Notes: generated by a model not told the origin, from the letters alone. A DNA stretch of 8,877 nucleotides from Verrucomicrobia bacterium UBA3761 (GCA_002371135.1 DFGB01000062.1:2655-11531), one strand, 5' to 3'. Counted from the first letter of the stretch, positions 1-5,914 are shown. A program made the numbers and translations.

Positions 1-5
1 TTTGC

Positions 6-77
6 GATTTTTCGATTTGCGATTTGAGATTTGCGATTTGAGATTTGCGATTTGAGATTTACGATTTTTCGATTTGG
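6..77. repeat. GATTTGC/GATTTGA heptamer tandem array
   Basis: Heptamers follow each other without gaps. Three GATTTGC-GATTTGA pairs (a 14-bp higher-order unit) run from 14 to 55, then GATTTAC. The core is bracketed on both sides by GATTTTTC (6-13 and 63-70). The array may begin before the window, since position 1 is already inside similar sequence. Related copies lie at 5869-5907 (inverted) and at 8854-8877. No convincing gene overlaps it; open frames here have no recognisable domain. Its function is unknown. Confidence 0.85.
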
Positions 78-153
78 GCGCAAAGGGCGCAAAAAAGCCG
101 CGCACCCCTGCCGAACGGGCGAAGCACGCGTTGCGCACGAACGCACAAGGGAC

Positions 154-240
154 ATCCCCCGGCCGAAGGCTGTCCCAAGAAGCGCCTGCCCTGGCGCCAA
201 GGAATATCCCCCAGCCGAAGGCTGTCCGCGAAGCGGATGC
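154..240. repeat. Duplicated GC-rich element with GAA-loop mini-hairpins
   Basis: A 22-bp sequence at 154-175 recurs at 206-227 with one mismatch (G161 versus A213), giving a 52-bp period. Each copy contains the small dyad GCC-GAA-GGC. In the second copy this is CAGCC-GAA-GGCTG, followed directly by a second dyad TCCGC-GAA-GCGGA (226-238). The first copy is instead followed by a GCGCC...GGCGC dyad. This resembles a REP-type intergenic palindromic element, but I recognise no named family. The rest of 78-306 holds no supportable gene. Confidence 0.6.
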
Positions 241-246
241 CCTAGC

Positions 247-276
247 AGTAGTGCGCGGCTTCAGCCGCGCACTACT
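247..276 (-). terminator. Perfect 13-bp stem-loop downstream of the LamG-type gene
   Basis: AGTAGTGCGCGGC (247-259) pairs perfectly with GCCGCGCACTACT (264-276) around a four-base loop. On the minus strand it begins about 30 bases after the stop codon of the surface-protein gene, where a terminator or 3' stabilising hairpin would be expected. There is no T-tract on either side, so it is not a canonical intrinsic terminator. It could instead be a REP-like palindrome belonging with the adjacent duplicated element. The hairpin is directly visible; its role is inferred. Confidence 0.45.
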
Positions 277-306
277 TCCTCCTTGCGCGAAGCGCTGTTG
301 CGGCCG

Positions 307-3300
307 CTATTTCACGATTATCATAAGGCCCGGCGGGATGTTCGCGACGGTCGCTACTTTCGCAGCGCCTTCTACTTCTTCGCCGAAAACCGAATAGACC
401 GGCGTGACGGCGTAGTTGTCGATTGCGCCGCCTTTCGCCCACTCGACGGGCAGGTTGCCGTCCTTACCGCCTTCAATCGCCTTGCCGTTCTTCGTCCATT
501 TGTAGGAAACGGCGCCGACGGCAAGGGCAGAGAGCGTAGTCGAGTTCGAGCCCGAAACATGCGTCAAAGTCGCGTTCTGCGGAGCGGCGATCCATTCCTC
601 CGCGCCTTCATGTCCGCACCCGGATACCGTGAGTCCCTTCGCCGTCAGCAGCGCGCTCTCGGGATGGACAAGATCGCGAAGCCCCGCCACGCCGTTTTCG
701 ACGACTGGCACATAGTCGCGCACCATGTCGCTACCGTTGTAGATCGTGAGGCGGTAGAGACGGGCTTTCGCGTACATGTAGCCTTGGTCCTTGTCCGGCA
801 CGGCAAGCGAACCGAAGACGAGCGTGCTGGCGCTCGTCGCGCCCGAAGCCGACACGCTGGTGCTGGTGTAGGTGGAGCCGTCCATCGCTCCGGGCGTCAT
901 GCTCATCGTCGTATTGGGAGCGTCGAATACGACAAGACGGCGCTGGTGATCCACCGGGATTTCGGAATGCGCAACCGTCCAGCCCTTGTTGAAGATGATG
1001 GAATATTTCCCGTCGGTTCCGCTGCTGTTCTGCGTGTAGAGGCGGCAGAACAATCCGCTGCTCGCGTCAAACAGTTCCTGCTGTGGCTTGTTGTAGCCGT
1101 TGGCGAAACCGAAATCGACAACGAGTTTCGTGTTGCCGTTCGGAACGTAGCCGGTATCGACGCGCTGCGCGCCGGAGAAGAGAACGTAGGCGTCCTTGTC
1201 GCGATTGGACGATAACGCGACATCGCCGCCCGCCTTTGGCATGCCGTTCTTGCCATTGTTTATATCCCACGCGACCTTGACGAAGGTATCGCCGCATTTC
1301 AACCCTGGCGCGCCGTTCTTCACATACGGGACGTATTCGCGGACGAGAGACCCGGATTCGTAGATTTTCAGCCCGTAGATGCGAAGAGGCGTGTAGCCGC
1401 CGCCGGTGTTGGCGGTCGCGCCAAGCTTGATGGTTGTCGCGGCATTCGCCGAAAACGCCGCGAACACGCCATTCGTGTTGGCGTAGTTGGCGTAGCCGGC
1501 GGTCAGCATCGTGACGGCCTTGTTCTGCGAGTCGAGGACTGCGGTGCGGCGCACAAGCTCGGCGTTTGCCTGCGACGGCAGCCCGACGCCCTTCCACATG
1601 GCCGTGCCGAGGCAGGCGCCCATTGCGTTTGCATTTTGATAAAGAGCCACCGTCTCGGTGCTGTTGCCTGCCTGGAGCAGGTACCAGTCTCCGCTCCCAG
1701 TGCGGTTCGCCGCGAGGGCATAGTCGAATTCAATGCGTGTATTCGGCCCGGGGGTGTAGCCAGTGTCAATGAAGTGGCCGCCCTTTGCGCCATCCGCCTG
1801 GGTCTGGTCGTTGCCGGCAAGCTCGATGAAGCCGTCATCGGGGATGCGCTCGACGTCGCCGCCGGCCGTGAGACCGGATACATTGTATTCCGCAGAATGG
1901 AAATGTTCTCCAACAGTATCGCGGAAACCTGCGACGCCGCCCTTTACGCAAGGGACGAGGTTGCAGACAAGCGCGCCTTTCTTGTAGAACTTAGCACCGT
2001 AAATGCGCGCCTTGGACGGATTGTCGATCGTGGAGCCGTTGGCATTGGTCATGCGGCCGAAAAGCGCAATCGGGACGTTGCCTGTTGCCGAGAGCCCCGG
2101 AGCGGATTTCATCGATTCCGTCTTGTTCGTGACGGATCCGGTGATATCGTGGACTTTCCCCGCCGGGATGTCGAAGACGACAGTGTGCCGATTCAAATCT
2201 GGCATCACCAGATACGTTCCGCCGACCCATCCCTGCCCGACATGGAACGAAAGGCCGAGGGTATCGTTGACGTAGTATGCGGCATTCTGCCCGCCGCCCA
2301 CGTAGACGCCGAAAAGCCGGGCACCCTTCTCGACGGCCGTGAAAGCATAGTCGACCTCGATCCGCAGATCGGAGGCCGGCAACACGCCGGTGTTTACGAA
2401 GGTCGTTCCATCGCTTTCGATGTAGGCGTCGCCGGTGGGGGCTGGGGCGTCATCCTCCTGCCACTGCCAGGTGAGGCGCACCTTCGCCGAGGTGTCGGTG
2501 GCAGAGTAAGAGCAGGACTCGCCGGCGACGGGGGCGCCCCAGTCGGAGCCGTCCCATGTTTCGAGCTTGTAGCCCGTGCAGATGTAGTCGGTGCCGTTCA
2601 AAGTGGCCTTCTGCGGTGCGGAGAACGTGTAGCCGTCCTCATCGAAGGCGTATGCGCCAGTTTCCTCGTTGCCCTCAAGCCCTGCGACGGACGTCTCGAC
2701 TACGACGTTAGTGACGGGAATGCCGTTGAAAAAGCGGGCGTCGTCGAGCGCGCGGTTCTGCGAAAGTTCCGAAGCCGAAAGGACCTTGTTGTAGACGCGG
2801 ACGGCCTTGATCGTGCCGTTGAGATAGCGGTCGTTGTCAGAGGCGGTGCCCAGCCATCTTCCGCCAACCGTAAACGCCCGAGCGCCGACCGAAGTCATCG
2901 TGGTGCCTGCCGCCACCGTTCCGGTTTCCGTCTCGAAGACAGAGGACTTGCCCTTGTCGTAGAGCGCCGTCGCGTAGTAGTGGCGGCCCGTGTAATCCGG
3001 TATGCTGACGGAAATTTTGCTTGACTCTGGTTTTACCCGGAAAACGAGTTGGTTGTTATTGCCCTTGTATGTATAAATTCCACAAATGTCGTCGCCGCCG
3101 CCGTCGAAGAAGAAGGGATAGTTCGCGGTCTGCGCCGACTTATCGGCGTCGAAGACCAGCTGTATCGTAAATGCGTTGCCAAGAGTGATGGCATCTGCAA
3201 GCCGGCCGATCTCGCCGCCGCCGAAGACGTAGCCGTCGTCCGCCCATTCGCTGACCACGCCGCTGCCGGTCTTGTTCCCGAAGGATACGCTGTTCCCCGC

Positions 3301-3543
3301 CGCGAGGTCGATCCACTGCGAGGCGTCGCCGTCGTGCGCCTTGAGAAGCCCGACGTTGCGGATGCCGTCGAGCTGCAGGAGCAGATTCTCGCGTGCGACG
3401 TAGTTGGACGGTTCGTACTTGAGCGCGGCGCGCGCCGCCGGAGGGGCGAACACGCCAAGTGCGGCGCAAAGCGCGACTATTGCAGAGACAAGCGGGCGAA
3501 TGCGCCCTCCACCCCTGATTCCGACAATGCTAAGCATTTTCAT
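307..3543 (-). CDS. Secreted LamG-domain surface protein with three tandem repeat modules
   Basis: This gene encodes a probable exported adhesin or glycan-binding protein of about 1078 residues. The ATG at 3543-3541 is preferred because AGGA (3552-3555) lies 8 bases upstream and the protein then opens with a signal peptide: a basic start, a hydrophobic core near residues 18-34, and an ARA cleavage motif ending at residue 39. A longer frame opens at 3633 but would start upstream of the predicted -10 box. Residues about 46-270 look like a LamG/concanavalin A-like jellyroll ending in the typical AVRVYNKVLSASEL motif. A linker of about 90 residues ends in RLTWQWQ. Three modules follow (about 373-550, 571-755, 783-963), each opening with a [ND]TG[VY].P motif and closing with an IYG.K.Y..G.LV-type motif. 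An Ig-like segment (YKWTKNGKAIEGG) lies near residues 1014-1026. There is no autotransporter barrel or PEP-CTERM tail. The ligand is unknown. Confidence 0.85.
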   Translation of the reverse strand: MKMLSIVGIRGGGRIRPLVSAIVALCAALGVFAPPAARAALKYEPSNYVARENLLLQLDGIRNVGLLKAHDGDASQWIDLAAGNSVSFGNKTGSGVVSEWADDGYVFGGGEIGRLADAITLGNAFTIQLVFDADKSAQTANYPFFFDGGGDDICGIYTYKGNNNQLVFRVKPESSKISVSIPDYTGRHYYATALYDKGKSSVFETETGTVAAGTTMTSVGARAFTVGGRWLGTASDNDRYLNGTIKAVRVYNKVLSASELSQNRALDDARFFNGIPVTNVVVETSVAGLEGNEETGAYAFDEDGYTFSAPQKATLNGTDYICTGYKLETWDGSDWGAPVAGESCSYSATDTSAKVRLTWQWQEDDAPAPTGDAYIESDGTTFVNTGVLPASDLRIEVDYAFTAVEKGARLFGVYVGGGQNAAYYVNDTLGLSFHVGQGWVGGTYLVMPDLNRHTVVFDIPAGKVHDITGSVTNKTESMKSAPGLSATGNVPIALFGRMTNANGSTIDNPSKARIYGAKFYKKGALVCNLVPCVKGGVAGFRDTVGEHFHSAEYNVSGLTAGGDVERIPDDGFIELAGNDQTQADGAKGGHFIDTGYTPGPNTRIEFDYALAANRTGSGDWYLLQAGNSTETVALYQNANAMGACLGTAMWKGVGLPSQANAELVRRTAVLDSQNKAVTMLTAGYANYANTNGVFAAFSANAATTIKLGATANTGGGYTPLRIYGLKIYESGSLVREYVPYVKNGAPGLKCGDTFVKVAWDINNGKNGMPKAGGDVALSSNRDKDAYVLFSGAQRVDTGYVPNGNTKLVVDFGFANGYNKPQQELFDASSGLFCRLYTQNSSGTDGKYSIIFNKGWTVAHSEIPVDHQRRLVVFDAPNTTMSMTPGAMDGSTYTSTSVSASGATSASTLVFGSLAVPDKDQGYMYAKARLYRLTIYNGSDMVRDYVPVVENGVAGLRDLVHPESALLTAKGLTVSGCGHEGAEEWIAAPQNATLTHVSGSNSTTLSALAVGAVSYKWTKNGKAIEGGKDGNLPVEWAKGGAIDNYAVTPVYSVFGEEVEGAAKVATVANIPPGLMIIVK

Positions 3544-3551
3544 GATTTTAA

Positions 3552-3555
3552 TCCT
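3552..3555 (-). promoter_or_regulatory. Ribosome binding site deciding the LamG-type gene start
   Basis: Read on the minus strand, AGGA is followed by eight bases and then the ATG at 3543. It is the only Shine-Dalgarno-like match next to a start that also yields a clean signal peptide, so it selects this start over the upstream ATG codons of the same frame. Confidence 0.6.
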
Positions 3556-3623
3556 GATTGATTGCTTGTTTACTGTCTTGAACGACTCCAGAGCCAGGGA
3601 ACCAGACCCCATCGTCACCATGA

Positions 3624-3653
3624 AGTATAGCACACATAGACAGAAAAGCGCAA
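3624..3653 (-). promoter_or_regulatory. Candidate sigma-70 promoter of the LamG-type gene
   Basis: On the minus strand, TTGCGC (3653-3648) is followed by an 18-bp spacer and TATACT (3629-3624). The bases TGC immediately before the -10 form an extended -10 element. Transcription would start near 3617, giving a 5' untranslated leader of about 74 bases before the ATG at 3543. The -35 overlaps the inverted repeat at 3647-3661, so a bound regulator could block or position RNA polymerase here. Confidence 0.5.
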
Positions 3654-3661
3654 CATGCGCT
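3647..3661. promoter_or_regulatory. Inverted repeat, candidate operator in the divergent region
   Basis: AGCGCA, a three-base spacer ACA and TGCGCT form a perfect 6-bp dyad. It overlaps the -35 of the minus-strand promoter and lies about 50 bp upstream of the regulator's -10. The position suits a site for the adjacent AraC-type regulator or another factor, but AraC-family sites are often direct repeats, so the link is speculative. A second small dyad, TATTC-CC-GAATA, lies at 3684-3695, where the regulator's -35 would be. Confidence 0.3.
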
Positions 3662-3685
3662 ATTCTATATTTTGCAATAAATATA

Positions 3686-3715
3686 TTCCCGAATACGTAA
3701 AAAATATGCTATAAT
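3686..3715 (+). promoter_or_regulatory. Promoter of the AraC/XylR-like regulator, predicted leaderless
   Basis: A perfect TATAAT -10 occupies 3710-3715 in a very AT-rich stretch. Only seven bases (3716-3722) separate it from the ATG at 3723, so the expected transcription start falls on or next to the start codon. The -35 region (TTCCCG at 3686-3691, 18-bp spacing) is weak, which fits an activator-dependent or autoregulated promoter. No Shine-Dalgarno sequence precedes the ATG, consistent with leaderless translation. Confidence 0.5.
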
Positions 3716-3722
3716 ATCTGCC

Positions 3723-4880
3723 ATGAAGACGAAGGAGCAATATAATGTGCTGGCGGTGTATTCGCTGTTGCATTTCGCCGGGCGCGAGCACTTTTCCGGC
3801 GTCCTTGATGAAATGGCCAATACGAGCGTCTGGCGGCTCGATACGGTGAGCCCGAAGCTGTTCCTTGGCGACAATGCGCTTGCAAACGGCGACGGCGAGC
3901 CGTACGACGGCATGATCATCTCGGTGAGCGGATCTGCGAGAGTGATGGAGAAGATTGCCGCGTCGCGCCTGCCGACGGTCCTCGTGGATATTCCCGATAG
4001 AACTCTCGCCGCGCGCTGCGACGCCGTTTCGTGGGTATGGACGGACAATGCCGACATAGGGCGGCGCGCCGCCCTCCACCTCGTCGAGCGCGGCGATTAC
4101 GCCGCCGCCGGCTACGTCCACGAGACGACCGACAGATTCTATTCGCACGAACGCATGATGGCGTTCCGCCAGACCATGCGCCAGCATGGCTGCACGACGT
4201 CCGTATTTCCTTCCGACACGGCATCCTGGACTCTGGAGGGTCTGTGCGAATGGGTGCGCGCCTTGCCGAAGCCCGCGGCGGTGATGGCGGCCTCCGACAT
4301 GCGCGCGGCCGACGTCATAAACGCCTGCAAGACGGCGGGCGTCCTCGTGCCGTCGCAAGTCGCCGTGATAGGAGTCGACTACGATGTTTCACAGCACGCC
4401 AAATGCGGCATGAGCATTTCGAGCGTCGTCCAGAACTCGCGCATGATGGGCCGCCAAGCCGTCCGCGAACTGGAATTCCTCCTGGGCCACCCGAAATGGA
4501 AGGGACGCATGCGCGAAACGCTCATTCCTGCGAAAGGCGTATTCGCGGGCGAATCGACGACGCTCAGCGCTTCGGCGGCCCGCCTCGTGGAAATCGCGCT
4601 CAAATTCATATCGGAGAATTGCTCCCGTCCGCTTTGCACCGACGATGTAGTCTCGCATCTCGGCTGCTCCAGGCGGCTCGTGGAATTGCGATTTTCTCAA
4701 ATCACCGGCCAAAGCGTCCACACGGCGATCGCCAATGCCAGGATGGACGAAGCAGAAGCGCGACTCCGCAGCGGCGAAAGCGTGAACGCCGTCGCCGCCG
4801 CCATGGGCTTTCCCTCCGCGAACCAGCTCTACCAGGCATATAAACGCCACTTCGGCCGCACGATACGGGGGAAAAAGTAG
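3723..4880 (+). CDS. XylR-like AraC-family transcriptional regulator
   Basis: This is a cytoplasmic DNA-binding regulator of 385 residues with two parts. Residues about 8-275 resemble the LacI/periplasmic-binding-protein sensor fold: an opening beta strand NVLAVYS, YDGMIISVSG near 61-70, LPTVLVDIPDR near 83-93, a DNADIGRRAALHLVERG helix near 108-124, and AVIGVDYD near 214-221. Residues about 285-380 form the AraC double helix-turn-helix, with CTDDVVSHLGCSRRLVELRF and later AMGFPSANQLYQAYKRHFGR. This order is typical of XylR-type sugar-responsive regulators in Lentisphaerae, Verrucomicrobia and Kiritimatiellota. The start is supported by the first beta strand beginning a few residues in. It is divergent from the LamG-type surface gene, which is its most likely target. 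The effector cannot be told from sequence. The stop codon TAG lies inside the first unit of a tandem repeat. Confidence 0.88.
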   Translation: MKTKEQYNVLAVYSLLHFAGREHFSGVLDEMANTSVWRLDTVSPKLFLGDNALANGDGEPYDGMIISVSGSARVMEKIAASRLPTVLVDIPDRTLAARCDAVSWVWTDNADIGRRAALHLVERGDYAAAGYVHETTDRFYSHERMMAFRQTMRQHGCTTSVFPSDTASWTLEGLCEWVRALPKPAAVMAASDMRAADVINACKTAGVLVPSQVAVIGVDYDVSQHAKCGMSISSVVQNSRMMGRQAVRELEFLLGHPKWKGRMRETLIPAKGVFAGESTTLSASAARLVEIALKFISENCSRPLCTDDVVSHLGCSRRLVELRFSQITGQSVHTAIANARMDEAEARLRSGESVNAVAAAMGFPSANQLYQAYKRHFGRTIRGKK

Positions 4881-4918
4881 GAAGCAGGAAATTTTAAGTA
4901 GGAAGCAGGAAGTAGGAG
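4877..4918. repeat. GTAGGAA/GCAGGAA heptamer array
   Basis: Six heptamers in exact register: GTAGGAA, GCAGGAA, ATTTTAA (a diverged unit or a 7-base spacer), GTAGGAA, GCAGGAA, GTAGGAG. A 16-bp stretch at 4875-4890 is repeated exactly at 4896-4911. The first unit supplies the TAG stop codon of the upstream regulator gene. No gene is visible between 4881 and 5109; besides repeats the stretch holds only the rpmH promoter and ribosome binding site. Confidence 0.85.
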
Positions 4919-4953
4919 ATAATACGTACGCCCCGGCTGAACAGCAAATTTGA

Positions 4954-4989
4954 CCATCTAGAACTTCTAGACCATCTAGAATATCTAGA
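4954..4989. repeat. TCTAGA nonamer tandem array
   Basis: The palindrome TCTAGA occurs four times at an exact 9-bp spacing (starts at 4957, 4966, 4975 and 4984). The intervening triplets are variable (CCA, ACT, CCA, ATA). Both the period and the sequence differ from the neighbouring heptamer arrays. Each palindrome could be a half of a larger protein-binding array, but no specific binder is indicated. Confidence 0.85.
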
Positions 4990-4991
4990 AA

Positions 4992-5033
4992 GGACTTAGG
5001 ACTTCAGACTTCGGACTAACTGCTAACTGCCAA
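4992..5033. repeat. GGACTTC to CTGCTAA heptamer array
   Basis: Six consecutive heptamers run GGACTTA, GGACTTC, AGACTTC, GGACTAA, CTGCTAA, CTGCCAA. The motif changes midway from a GACTTC type to an AACTGC type without breaking the 7-bp register. The array ends about 15 bp before the rpmH -35 box. Confidence 0.8.
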
Positions 5034-5047
5034 CTAAATTCGCCCCC

Positions 5048-5076
5048 TTGCGGGAACGGCCAAGATATGGTAAAAT
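5048..5076 (+). promoter_or_regulatory. Promoter of the rpmH-rnpA-yidD-yidC operon
   Basis: TTGCGG (5048-5053), a 17-bp spacer, and TAAAAT (5071-5076) preceded by TGG make an extended -10 promoter. Transcription would start near 5083, leaving a leader of about 27 bases before rpmH. The -35 resembles the TTGCGC proposed for the divergent surface gene. No other promoter is evident down to the methyltransferase gene, so the block is probably one operon. Confidence 0.55.
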
Positions 5077-5094
5077 ATTCATTCATCCATTTCG

Positions 5095-5100
5095 AAAGGA
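5095..5100 (+). promoter_or_regulatory. Ribosome binding site of rpmH
   Basis: AAAGGA is separated by nine bases from the ATG at 5110. It is the only clear Shine-Dalgarno site in this operon and supports the first of two nearby in-frame ATG codons (5110 rather than 5116). Confidence 0.6.
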
Positions 5101-5109
5101 ACAAAAACG

Positions 5110-5247
5110 ATGAAGATGACATGGCAGCCCTCGAAGATCAAGAGGAAAAGGAAAATCGGATACCGCGCCCGCAAGGCCACCAAGGGCGGTCGCAAGGTTC
5201 TCGCGCGCCGTCGCGCCAAGGGCCGCGTCCGCCTCACCCAGGTCTAA
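5110..5247 (+). CDS. rpmH: 50S ribosomal protein L34
   Basis: The product is a 45-residue, very basic protein of the large ribosomal subunit. The opening MKMTWQPSKIKRKRK and the later KATKGGRKVLARRRAKGR match the L34 family from end to end, and the length is normal (44-47 residues is typical). The start at 5110 reproduces the usual MK-x-T-aromatic-QPS opening and has the AAAGGA site upstream. Lys/Met and Ile replacements appear at positions that are often Arg in other phyla, with nothing missing. It is the first gene of the operon, with 86 bases before rnpA. Expression is presumably high, as for other ribosomal proteins. Confidence 0.97.
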   Translation: MKMTWQPSKIKRKRKIGYRARKATKGGRKVLARRRAKGRVRLTQV

Positions 5248-5270
5248 GGCCAGACGTCAGACATGGATCG

Positions 5271-5327
5271 GGGGTTCGTGGAGAAAACACGATCCTCGAA
5301 TCCATTGTTTGGCGTATTTCTTTTTTT
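5271..5327 (+). other. Possible stem-loop and T7 tract between rpmH and rnpA
   Basis: Positions 5271-5280 can pair with 5288-5297 around a seven-base loop (ten positions, with one T-T mismatch and one G-T wobble). A run of seven T lies at 5321-5327, about 23 bases further on. The T-run is too far away for a canonical intrinsic terminator. An attenuator or processing site that lets rpmH be expressed above rnpA is possible but not established. Confidence 0.25.
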
Positions 5328-5333
5328 GTGCCT

Positions 5334-5666
5334 ATGGCCACCCGTCTCAGCGGCGCGCTATACAAGCGGGTATTCGCAGAGGGGACGTCGATACGCAGCC
5401 GTTTGGCGGTGGCGTGGTGGCGTAGCGCCCAAGAGGCGCAGCCCCAAGCAGGAGTGGTCGTATCCAAGCGGACGTTCCACGATGCGGTGGACCGCAACCG
5501 CGCCAAGCGGATTCTGCGCGAGGCGTTCAGGTTGCTTGCAAAGGAGGGCGCGACACCGGAAAACACTCAATGGGTTTTCATAGGACGCGGGGCGCTCGAA
5601 GGGAAGAAGTGCGCAGATGTGATGCGCGACATGAAGTGGATTTTCTCCAAATGCGCACGTTCTTGA
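5334..5666 (+). CDS. rnpA: Ribonuclease P protein component
   Basis: This is the protein subunit of RNase P, which helps the catalytic RNA cut 5' leaders from precursor tRNAs. The 110-residue product has the family hallmark: VVVSKRTFHDAVDRNRAKRI at 41-60, containing the RNR motif at 54-56, followed by LREAFR. The N-terminal RLSGALYKRVFAEG matches the usual basic-aromatic opening that binds the pre-tRNA leader. The frame is open further upstream to 5067, but that part overlaps rpmH and looks like no RnpA, so the ATG at 5334 is chosen. A GTG two codons earlier is a minor alternative. No Shine-Dalgarno site precedes the ATG; a T-rich run does. The 3' end overlaps yidD by 16 bases. Confidence 0.93.
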   Translation: MATRLSGALYKRVFAEGTSIRSRLAVAWWRSAQEAQPQAGVVVSKRTFHDAVDRNRAKRILREAFRLLAKEGATPENTQWVFIGRGALEGKKCADVMRDMKWIFSKCARS

Positions 5667-5914
5667 TACTTCTCGTGCGCGGCTACCAAGTTGCCTTGAG
5701 CCCGCTCTTCCGGGGATGTTGCCGGTTCGAGCCGAGCTGTTCCAACTACATGATACAGGCCATCGAAATACATGGCGCGATGAAGGGGGTAATGCTGGGC
5801 CTCTGGCGGCTCTTGAAATGCCACCCCTTCGGTCCGCACGGCTACGACCCGGTACCGCCGAAGAGCGGAAAATCGAAAATCGCAAAATCGCAAATCGAAA
5901 AATTCTCACTATGA
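5651..5914 (+). CDS. yidD: Membrane protein insertion efficiency factor YidD
   Basis: This small membrane-associated protein is thought to assist YidC-dependent insertion of inner-membrane proteins. The 87-residue product carries the family pattern in order: LLVRGYQVALSP (8-18), CCRFEPSCSNY (23-33), AIEIHGAMKG (38-47), LWRLLKCHPFG (51-61) and GYDPVP (64-69). The cysteines are at 23, 24, 30 and 57. The ATG at 5651 lies inside the end of rnpA (16-base overlap) and has no Shine-Dalgarno site, so coupled translation is likely. Residues 73-86 are encoded by an AAATCGC-type repeat, the reverse complement of the array at the window start. This gives a Lys/Ser-rich tail with no counterpart in the family. 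The stop TGA overlaps the yidC ATG as ATGA. Confidence 0.93.
   Translation: MRTFLILLVRGYQVALSPLFRGCCRFEPSCSNYMIQAIEIHGAMKGVMLGLWRLLKCHPFGPHGYDPVPPKSGKSKIAKSQIEKFSL
5869..5907 (-). repeat. GATTTTGC-type repeat embedded in the 3' end of yidD
   Basis: Read on the minus strand this is GAGAATTTTTCGATTT followed by GCGATTTT, GCGATTTT and CGATTTTC. It is the same family as positions 6-77, with units of seven to eight bases, and its GAGAATTTT lead-in also occurs at 8854-8862. It fills the last codons of yidD and ends four bases before the yidC ATG. The spacing is less strict than in the window-start array. Confidence 0.75.

Noticed and set aside
1636..3024. Long plus-strand open frame of over 460 codons, and another at 31-1215
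   Set aside because: They lie antisense to the LamG-type gene, have no recognisable domain, and are expected by chance in GC-rich antisense DNA.
3544..3633. Upstream extension of the LamG-type gene to an ATG at 3633
   Set aside because: It would start upstream of the predicted -10 (3624-3629), has no good ribosome binding site, and buries the signal peptide about 30 residues inside the protein.
4877..5033. CRISPR array
   Set aside because: Units are only 7-9 bp and lack unique spacers of about 30 bp; no cas genes are nearby.
4881..5109. Replication origin next to rpmH
   Set aside because: rpmH is near oriC in some bacteria, but I see no DnaA-box cluster and no dnaA or dnaN gene here.
5067..5333. 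Longer rnpA frame starting at 5067
   Set aside because: This part is the rpmH gene read in another frame; the RnpA-like sequence begins only at 5334.
5716..5910. yidC start at 5716
   Set aside because: The extra residues are yidD read in another frame. The membrane anchor and the ATGA overlap support 5911.
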